64,000 nucleotides of DNA, taken from NCBI RefSeq assembly GCF_008831285.2, contig NC_045145.1:11096802-11160801 (forward strand). Direction: 5' to 3'. Position 1 is the first letter of the stretch, and every line of letters starts with the position of its first letter. The notes beneath the pieces are model-generated. The model worked only from the letters and a program-made list of their open reading frames with translations, had not been told where the DNA came from and searched no databases. The position numbers and the translations under genes were made by a program. Below, in pieces: positions 58,801-64,000 of the stretch. The DNA is from Nymphaea colorata (lineage: Eukaryota; Streptophyta; Magnoliopsida; Nymphaeales; Nymphaeaceae).

Positions 58801-60336
58801 AATGTGGATACGAGGGTATGGCAGGGTAGATATATGTGTATATAAAAATACCACAAAAAATTCAAAATGAAAGTAACATTTAAATAAACAGCTAATGTAC
58901 TAAAAATAATACATGTTAATGACCAATAACTCACAAAACAGAAAGAAAACTGCACTAAAAACAAGCTAAATCAAGTCAAAGTGAGTAGTTTGGATCAGTT
59001 TTGGTCCAAAAGGTACCTACATATGTCCTTGGACCTAGATCACAGCAGGTTTTGGGCATTACCTTAATACATAAGAAAAATGAAAAGAAAACAACAAATT
59101 TACATTAAGAAATAAAGGAAAATATTTACTTTAAGATAAACTCAAATGTATACGTGAATACGATGATAATATGCACGTGCGTGCACACACACACACACAC
59201 ACACACACATACATACATTTAACATCAAATGCCTATTGATGAGGGGCCTATCTTCATGTCAATGATCTATTGCCTCCGAGCTCCTTAACCTAATGCAGCA
59301 CTGAGTTTGGACGGCGGGAACCATAGCATTCTACATGGAACAAAATTGTTCTTATGGGTGGTTTAACCAAATATATGCAAATTACAAATGGTAAGTTCTT
59401 TTTTAATGTGAACATTCTGTTCTGGTTTTCTACCTCCAACGTGTTGGTTTTGGTCCAACACTTGTCTCAGAAGGAGCTAGAGCGGCTCAATTGCCACCAG
59501 CAAATCAATTGCAAACCTCTTAGACTTTGAAATGGGAAAAAGTGGAGATGAAGGGCTTTTAGGTGTTACACATGGGGAAGAAAAGAAAGGAACGGTGAAA
59601 TGGCAGCTACTGAATCAATTAGACTGCATAGTTAAAACATTGGAAGCATGCCCATAACCTATCCAGAAGTTATTTCCTTTGCATTTTCTTCTTTTTCTTA
59701 AAGAGTTGCTTCCATCCAAACTAATGTGATGTTTTATATAAATGGGATGTAGATGATCATCAATGGGAATGGTGAAGGATCTTATGCATACCTTGGATGA
59801 GTTGCTTCCATTCAGAGTCTCAGACTAATGTGAGCTTTTATATAAATAAAAAATGCAGATGTATTATCACTGGGAATGGTGAAAGATCTTATGCATACCT
59901 TGGAAGGCCGTGGGGACCGTGTGCGAGGGTTGTATTTGCATATACGTGGATGGATGCCTGTATCAAACCTGCAGGATGGAATAACTGGAATAATTCAGAG
60001 AATGAAAGAAGTGCATGCTTCTATGAGTACAGGTTATGATGCAAAGATTAGCTAATACGATACTGTATTTAGCATTTCTCAGGATCCTAATGAACACTAT
60101 TGGATATCGAAATTGCAAAAATTACTACTTCCTATTTGTACAAGCTTCTTGACTATGTGATGTTCTCCTGCAGATGTTTGGGTGTTGGAAGCAGTCGACT
60201 GCAGAGGGTGCCATGGGCTCGAGAACTTGTGGATGACGAAGCAACTCAGTTTCTTGCCCATAATTTTATAGATCCCAATCCACAGAAGTCATGGTTGTTA
60301 AATAAAATTACGATGAAAATCCCTCTTTCCGCATAA
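43811..60336 (+). CDS. PME31: pectinesterase (PME31-type, no PRO domain), complete, 6 exons
   Basis: Exons: 43811-44053, 44896-45000, 50318-50395, 50530-50717, 59859-60032 and 60174-60336. All junctions are GT-AG and in phase, giving 951 nt or 316 residues, matching the compact PME31 subfamily. Catalytic features are present: Q120 in GSGQAVA, D143 in WQDTLY, D164 in VDFIFGN, and R221 and W223 in LGRPWG, with the spacing of known pectin methylesterases (Q to D 23, D to D 21). The family removes methyl esters from homogalacturonan in the cell wall. The N-terminus (MAAVTSRVGKDG) has no clear signal peptide, as in PME31. The family is right, but the exact orthologue is inferred. Introns 2 (5.3 kb) and 4 (9.1 kb) are swollen by antisense copia insertions, and part of exon 5 is duplicated upstream. 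The CDS itself shows no damage. Confidence 0.94.
44054..44895 (+). other. pectinesterase intron 1
   Basis: 842-bp intron between HHQ and DSRIIGTG. T-rich, with no recognisable element. Confidence 0.85.
45222..47523 (-). pseudogene. copia gag-protease of the truncated element
   Basis: Starts MEDSKILIEEGSYHAPYKL, with LDGTNYTLWAKCLEMRIKG (Gag N-terminus). It continues beyond the hAT-like insertion through an intact zinc knuckle (CHFCYEPGHIRPSC, about 45,740-45,780) to the protease-like WLLDFGASFHMT, where the usual catalytic D-S/T-G is D-F-G. It ends at NHNLLSVSQI. Stops and the insertion disable it. Confidence 0.82.
46253..47156. mobile_element. 904-bp non-autonomous hAT-like element inside copia gag
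   Basis: It is flanked by a perfect 8-bp duplication CTTTGAGG (46,245-46,252 and 47,157-47,164). The termini are CAATGTTG (left) and CAACACTG (right), inverted apart from one base, each followed by GTATCGT-type sequence. The motif TATCGTA / TACGATA is clustered within about 110 bp of both ends and rare in the middle, as expected for transposase-binding subterminal repeats. There is a GAA/TCTTC-rich stretch at 46,770-46,790 and no transposase ORF. 8-bp duplications and CA-G termini fit hAT. Confidence 0.85.
47953..48206 (-). repeat. LTR of the truncated copia element
   Basis: About 252-254 bp, starting TGAAAATGTG on the plus strand and ending AACA or AACACA, with the primer-binding site directly left. 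No second copy was found in the window. Confidence 0.65.
48207..50317 (+). other. right part of pectinesterase intron 2
   Basis: About 2.1 kb without a recognisable gene. A GT-rich, ACAGGTGCAG/GGTGCGG-like stretch lies at 49,150-49,230, and TATATATATA occurs at 49,320-49,330. It may contain old unrecognised elements. Confidence 0.4.
50718..52321 (+). other. left part of pectinesterase intron 4
   Basis: 1.6 kb of intron before the copia insertion. It holds a 42-bp tandem duplication (51,486-51,569) and otherwise unrecognised AT-rich DNA, some of it possibly from a decayed retroelement at 51,700-52,080. Confidence 0.45.
51486..51569. repeat. 42-bp tandem duplication
   Basis: 51,486-51,527 and 51,528-51,569 are adjacent copies (AAGGATCTTAGAACAGG ... 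GTGAGTTTT) differing at two or three bases. Confidence 0.9.
52327..52604 (-). repeat. 3' LTR of the intron 4 copia
   Basis: Plus-strand sequence starts TGTAAGAATCTTCAC and ends CATACGCTAACA. The pol stop codon (TGT TAG) lies in its first bases on the minus strand. Confidence 0.95.
52599..55109 (-). CDS. copia pol: integrase, reverse transcriptase, RNase H
   Basis: An 836-codon open frame from 55,109 to the stop at 52,599-52,601; the reading extends further up to about 55,260 through FDTIYSDVWGP-like integrase sequence. Order: integrase (CDGGGEFISNEF, NGIAERKHRHIVE), RT (WVYKLKYKPDGS, FQLDVKNAFLHG, LLIYVDDIVIT), RNase H (YTDADWAGDPDD, SSTEAEYRAMA) and the tail QHFWDLKNKLCM. All catalytic motifs are present, so this half looks functional. 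It is separated from gag-protease by a frameshift near 55,260. Confidence 0.93.
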   Translation of the reverse strand: MKHKSEVFRLFTQLHVLVQNKYSSNIVHFQCDGGGEFISNEFTEYLLDNGITRQISCPHTPQQNGIAERKHRHIVESALSMMHETDLPMTLWTKAFHTAVHVINRLPLALLDGKSPFFLLQQEQPRYEELRVFGCVCYVHVDVSLRNKFQDRVVLCRFIGYAENYKGYRCYNPKTGRVHISRHVVFDENRLQDPKATSVTLKDKNEVYDTWLHAEILRQGAAMLTEHNEQVVNEPETSVISSLSSTTSLDSMPSSSQPSEPPIHNQFSGLVYSRRSVPTAVPRQSQRVRHPIDRWVSYNNFSLDFQLFMTEVSKKVEPTSYHNASKEKCWVEAMNEEMAALHECQTWQIVHRPADKNVVGSKWVYKLKYKPDGSIDRYKARLVARGFTQQYGEDYDETFSPVIKMGTICVIISLAVSYGWPLFQLDVKNAFLHGILKEEVYMEQPPGYTTHDSQKWVCKLHKSLYGLKQASRSWFDRFSHHIQQVGFLRSSFDHSLFIYHTGEATTWLLIYVDDIVITENSSSHISYVKGMLKQEFKMKDLGELRYFLGVELDRTNDSLTLTQHKYTLDILDMAGMTNCKPITTPSVLNTKLTAYDGTAAYSNPTFYRSIVGMLQYLTFTRPDIVYAVNQISQFMHAPTEGHMDAAKRILQYLKATLGDGLVYTKCSNVSLGHSIYTYTDADWAGDPDDQRSVSGFCLFLDSNLICWSSKKQRVVARSSTEAEYRAMAAGTAEASWLRHLLGELNLPIVRSSLLCDNQSAIKIAFNPILHNRTKHIEIDQHFIRQKVEEAEILPTYISTNEQIADLFTKGLTGQHFWDLKNKLCMIKSHAQLEGSC
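55244..56879 (-). pseudogene. copia gag-protease, frameshifted
   Basis: Gag starts at ATG 56,877-56,879 (MDQPTPSLLSSSFLSQ) with NHSNYLTWKRQI. A one-base shift near 56,705-56,715 moves the rest into the frame that runs from about 56,737 to 55,244. That part has the Gag core (SALGLGTDF-like), the zinc knuckle CFYCNKRGHVKSEC, a protease-like WYVDSRAAVHVTG and the GAG-pre-integrase region WQGRLAHCSQSF. The protease signature D-S-G is D-S-R here. A second frame change near 55,260 precedes pol. These three lesions make the copy non-autonomous. Confidence 0.88.
57099..57376 (-). repeat. 5' LTR of the intron 4 copia
   Basis: 278-bp partner of 52,327-52,604, with the GACAC duplication on its right and the primer-binding site on its left. 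Confidence 0.95.
57880..57960. repeat. 40-bp tandem repeat
   Basis: Two adjacent diverged copies of CCTTGG-TGC-TTGACCACAT-C-ACATGG, at 57,880-57,919 and 57,920-57,960. Confidence 0.8.
59184..59209. repeat. (CA)n microsatellite
   Basis: 26-bp CA run in pectinesterase intron 4. Confidence 0.95.
59703..59902 (+). repeat. tandem duplication of the intron 4 / exon 5 junction
   Basis: 59,703-59,798 and 59,799-59,902 both read GAGTTGCTTCCAT, ACTAATGTGA, TTTTATATAAAT, an AG acceptor, then an ATG-ATCA-TGGGAATGGTGAA block followed by GGATCTTATGCATACCTTGGA (copy 1) or AGATCTTATGCATACCTTGGA (copy 2). The second copy contains the true exon 5 start (59,859). The first is a decoy whose reading frame meets TGA in the first complete codon. 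Confidence 0.88.
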
Positions 60337-60812
60337 TTTACTGTGTTTGGGTTGGGGCAAGAGATTGGGAAAATGAAACTAGAATAGAGCACTTTGGCAC
60401 TTGGTACATATTTGAGGTCTTTTCTCATGTAGTATTTTGGTTTGTCAAAGTAATTGTTATAATGTGTTCAGTGTCCCTGCTCTTTACTTTTGACTTGTGT
60501 TAATGCACAAGTGCAGGAAAAATATCTGCTACCCTTTGTACAAGTGCATATACTGTTGTTATGATGAACTGGATGATTGCTTGAAAAGTGGATCCAACTA
60601 GGAAAGTTGCAAAGAATTGTTTTAAACGAGAGTTTCCCATTCCCCCACCGCATTTGTGCGCCTTCACTCCTTTTAATTGCCAAACCTTTTGTGGTCATTC
60701 TCCTCCTCAAGCATCCTGCTTTGTGGATTTGTGGAACGGGAATTTGACTATGGAATGCCATCTCTACCCACATGGTGTAATGAATATTAGGACTTCAAAA
60801 ATTTATTATCCA

Positions 60813-60816
<4 letters not shown>

Positions 60817-60852
<36 letters not shown>
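60817..60852. repeat. (AT)n microsatellite
   Basis: 36-bp uninterrupted AT run. Confidence 0.95.
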
Positions 60853-60856
<4 letters not shown>

Positions 60857-61017
60857 AAAGTTCTACCCTTTTCTCCCTGCTTCTGGGGCCTAGACTGTTT
60901 CCAGACTTGGATGGAGAGTGGTATTACCCTTTAGATAGAGCATTGTGCATCTACTTAGAGTAGTGCCTGTACTTTCATCAGTCTGCCAATCTGATCAGCT
61001 ATGCTACATTCTTTGAG

Positions 61018-61019
<2 letters not shown>

Positions 61020-61056
<37 letters not shown>
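61020..61056. repeat. (GA)n microsatellite
   Basis: 37-bp GA run following GGGG. Confidence 0.95.
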
Positions 61057-61058
<2 letters not shown>

Positions 61059-61685
61059 GGGGGTAGGTGGGATGAGGGTGGATTTTAAAGGAAAAAACAC
61101 TAGCCTCAACTGTGCCACTTGTACTGTATCTTGTCCTTGAATCTATTCTCAAATCACCCCATTCTTATGTCAATACAAAGGCCTAAAACGCACTTGGCCA
61201 AAAAGATATTAATGTCATTTACTCTCGCAGGGATTTCAATCTGTGCTTGCATTGATACAAAGATGTATCCGCCTTCATCAAGACTTCAACTGACATAAAT
61301 GCGTTTCATTGTTAATATTCTCAATCCTCATGGAGACAATATAACACTTTGAATCCCTCTTTGTATAAGTCTCATATGAAGAAGCCCTGCAAAACTAGAT
61401 GCTTTGCAAAACCCTCATATCTAGACCATATAAGTTTTCACGGAATTTGAAGAATTATTAGTGTGGGAGTACCTTGAAGAACTGTGAAGATGTACATTGC
61501 TTGATATTCACAAATATTGCATGTTGTTGTCGGGTACCTCAATTGCATGGGCATCTCCTCCTCATTCTACTCTACTAGTTCTTGTGAATTTTATTTATTT
61601 TTTTATCCTATAATTTTTATTTGGTTTTGCAATCGGAGTATTTTCTCTAATTTTTCTGGAACTCCAAGATTAGACATTGCACAAG

Positions 61686-61790
61686 CTCATTAGGTTATGA
61701 ATGGTGTAACAAAGTAAATAACTATAACCACAATCTCATTAGGTTATGAATGGTGTAACAAAGTAAATAACTAACAAAGTAAATAACTAG
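61686..61790. repeat. 39-bp direct duplication with partial third copy
   Basis: CTCATTAGGTTATGAATGG ... AAATAACTA occurs at 61,686-61,724 and 61,735-61,773, followed by a partial ACAAAGTAAATAACTA at 61,774-61,789. Confidence 0.9.
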
Positions 61791-62199
61791 ACTATGTAAA
61801 AAATCTTTTGAATAATTCTGCTATACATTGCTTCGCATATATAGAAAATTCGTTGATTGTATAGTTATGACGAAATTGCCAAACTATGTAAAAATCCCTC
61901 AAGTAGATGGTAAATTGCTAAAAGTAAATCCCTCGTACTAAATTGCGAGTAACTTGTGTGTACGTGCTTTTTTTAAGAGGACTTCATTGTTTGTAATGAA
62001 CTAAGGTCACCAATAATTTATGCTTCATACTTTGTGCACATATATAGTGGCTCTAGTAAGGAGTGCCTGCGTTGTGCAGCAACCTCCTCTGTGGGATGGC
62101 GCAAGTAATGAGGGTTTTGACTATTTAAGAATAATTTGTTGAAAGAAGAAAAGGTTGGAGAAATAGGAAAAAAGTGAGAATTAAAGGAAGGCATGGACG

Positions 62200-62596
62200 T
62201 AGGGCTGCACAATGAGTCGAGCCAGCTCGAGCTCGACTTGAAGTTGCTCATCTAAACTCGATTCCTCTATAAACAAGTCGAGTTTGGGTTCAAATGTATG
62301 CTCGAAATTTTAAACGAATGGAGTTTGAGTTGTAGGAACTTGACTCGGCTCGATTATATAATAAATGTTGAATTATAATGAGAAAATAGTTAAATGAGTA
62401 GCAACTAAACGAGTTAAAAGAAACAAGATGGGCGTAACATAAACTAGTTAAACGAGTTCAAGCTCGATACTATATAGTCGAGTTGAGCTCGAGCTTGTTC
62501 TATAAAGCTCGACTCGAGTTTGAGCTTGAGTTTTTTGAGCTGGGACGAGCTGAAGCTGGCCCAACTCGAGCATGACTCGGCTTGTGTGCAGCCCTA
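62200..62596. mobile_element. 397-bp hAT MITE
   Basis: Termini TAGGGCTGCACA (left) and TGTGCAGCCCTA (right) are inverted copies, flanked by a perfect 8-bp duplication CATGGACG (62,192-62,199 and 62,597-62,604). CTCGA / GAGCTCGAG motifs are dense inside both ends (subterminal repeats). No ORF of interest, so it is a non-autonomous hAT element. Confidence 0.93.
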
Positions 62597-62604
62597 CATG
62601 GACG

Positions 62605-64000
62605 TGAGGAGAGAGAGCAAGTGGATGGCGCGTAGGAGAGAGAAAAGAGAATATAAGAAGGGAGGGATGAAGAGGTGAGAGAAGGGGAGTTGAATAAGAG
62701 AGGAACATAGTCTTGGGCCTTGAAAATAGTCCCAAACAGCCTTACCTATCCTCCTTTAGGCCTTCATTACCTTAGGTTCAGTGAGACCCTAAAGTACTAG
62801 GCCAAGGCCGTAGACAATTTGCCATTTTGCCCTTAATTACCTCAGAAAACCCTACAATCCAGTCAACTAAGGGCTGTTCGATTTCAACTAGGCCTGTTTT
62901 GAGCTTCATTTAGGTAGGGAAGATATCATTTCTTGCTTACATGTGCTTAGGGTAGCTCATTGAATCTCATGCTAGCTAAATTGAGCCTAGCAGGTTCCAC
63001 TTGTCTAGAAATGGTTCATTTTTAACCCAATTTCTCACTTGCAACCTAGAACAACTTTTTTCCGTATTCTATTTAGCTGAACTCTAGTGGCCCATACAGT
63101 AAAATAACCCAATTTCAGTTCCGACAAACTTGGACACAGTCACTAGGCCACTTCCACTCCCACTTTGATGGGGTTATCCCATTTTTAGTTCAACAGAGCA
63201 AAGTCAACCTAAACAAAGCTTAGGGAAGGTTCACGGTGCTCAAAATATCCTAATGTTAGCTCAGCTCTAGTTCAGTTGTGTCGGATTCAGTTTCCAAAGT
63301 TTGGAGATTACAATACTAGCTCGCTTCACTCCATTTATGATGTTCAAGCATAATTCTAACTCATTCAAGCGAGGATAGTTCCTGGCAAGTTGGGAATAGG
63401 TTCATCATACTTGGATTTACCATCATATATGGGCACCATCATCTCAACTTGTAAAAGCAGTTGCCGGAACTTATTTAATTGACATTTCCACTAGTTTTGT
63501 CCCTCATTTTACCATTTCCTTCTCATTTTCAGTTCAGTTGTTTCTAAAAAGCTAAATTTCTGTAACTGGTCTATGGGGCCCCATCGACCTACAAGCCACA
63601 TAGAAAAAGAAACATCTTTAGTAGGAGCTGCCGCTAACAATGGAAAACAAGCCATACAAATACTAACAACACACCAAGACTTTCCGCCTCAATCCTCTAA
63701 TCATCTGTAACCTTTCCGGATCTACTGATCATATAATGCAATATAATAACGGAGAGTTAGGACTCCTAAATTCACAAAAACCTACCCAGCAGGAAATAAA
63801 TCAAAGAAGAAAAATGTTGAGATTTTTTTTTTGGTAAAAACTTAAAATTCTAACTATCTACATCATATTACTGAAATGTCAATATTCTATTTCTATAGGA
63901 AAAAAAGAGGGGAAGACTCAAAATCAACACCAATTCATCCCTAACTTCAAAAATCCTAAAATTTTGAAGGCATTCTTTAAAAATAGCTGTAACGGTCTCA
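62605..64000. other. intergenic DNA at the right edge
   Basis: Starts with a GA-rich purine block (62,605-62,705), then mixed AT-rich sequence. No gene, RNA or mobile element could be supported. Confidence 0.4.

Larger units (their letters stand above)
57382..59702 (+). other. right part of pectinesterase intron 4
   Basis: 2.3 kb with no gene. It contains a 40-bp tandem repeat at 57,880-57,960, a poly(T) tract at 58,106-58,124 (possibly the A-tail of an antisense retroposon) and a (CA)n run at 59,184-59,209. Confidence 0.45.
60337..62191. other. pectinesterase 3' flank and intergenic DNA
   Basis: The 3' UTR follows the TAA at 60,334-60,336; no strong AATAAA is seen within 200 bp. Microsatellites occur at 60,817-60,852 and 61,020-61,056, and a 39-bp direct duplication at 61,686-61,773. 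No further gene was recognised. Confidence 0.45.

Overview
This is nuclear DNA from a flowering plant. The two complete genes are split by canonical GT-AG introns and match plant-specific subfamilies (an ABCB19-type auxin transporter and a PME31-type pectinesterase). Most of the rest is transposon: Ty1/copia and Ty3/gypsy LTR elements, hAT-like and Tourist-like MITEs, and microsatellites. I cannot name the species. Long TE-filled introns (5.3 and 9.1 kb in the pectinesterase gene) point to a TE-rich genome.

Layout. 1-4.6 kb: the middle of a minus-strand NSUN-type (NOL1/NOP2/Sun) RNA m5C methyltransferase gene, with three exons visible; its 3' end lies left of the window and its 5' exons were not found. 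4.6-10.5 kb: non-coding DNA with a copia gag scrap and two MITE-like elements. 10.55-21.44 kb: a very long terminal-inverted-repeat (foldback-like) element. Its arms are about 850 bp each and its core is an array of about 700-bp units. An old, decayed copia element (13,223-18,556) is nested in it. 22 kb: a Tourist-like MITE. 24.0-32.5 kb: a complete 10-exon ABCB19-type gene on the plus strand (1,253 codons). 33-37.3 kb: AT-rich intergenic DNA with a 350-bp direct duplication. 37,323-42,837: a full-length but stop-riddled Ty3/gypsy chromovirus on the minus strand, next to a related LTR relic. 43.8-60.3 kb: a complete 6-exon PME31-type pectinesterase gene (316 codons) on the plus strand. Intron 2 holds a truncated copia element that was itself interrupted by a 904-bp hAT-like element. 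Intron 4 holds a young full-length copia element and a duplicated decoy of exon 5. 60.3-64 kb: intergenic DNA with microsatellites and a hAT MITE.

The genes form no operon-like unit; they are independent housekeeping or developmental genes (RNA modification, auxin/brassinosteroid export, cell-wall pectin demethylesterification) in a TE matrix. The exon models for ABCB19 and the pectinesterase close in phase over every junction and give the lengths expected of their families, so both genes look functional. By hand-counted LTR identity, the oldest datable insertion is the nested copia (about 90%), then the gypsy (about 95%), then the copia in pectinesterase intron 4 (about 98%).

The most unusual structure is the foldback-like element at 10.5-21.4 kb. 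No transposase is visible in it, and its core units are repeated versions of its own inner arm.
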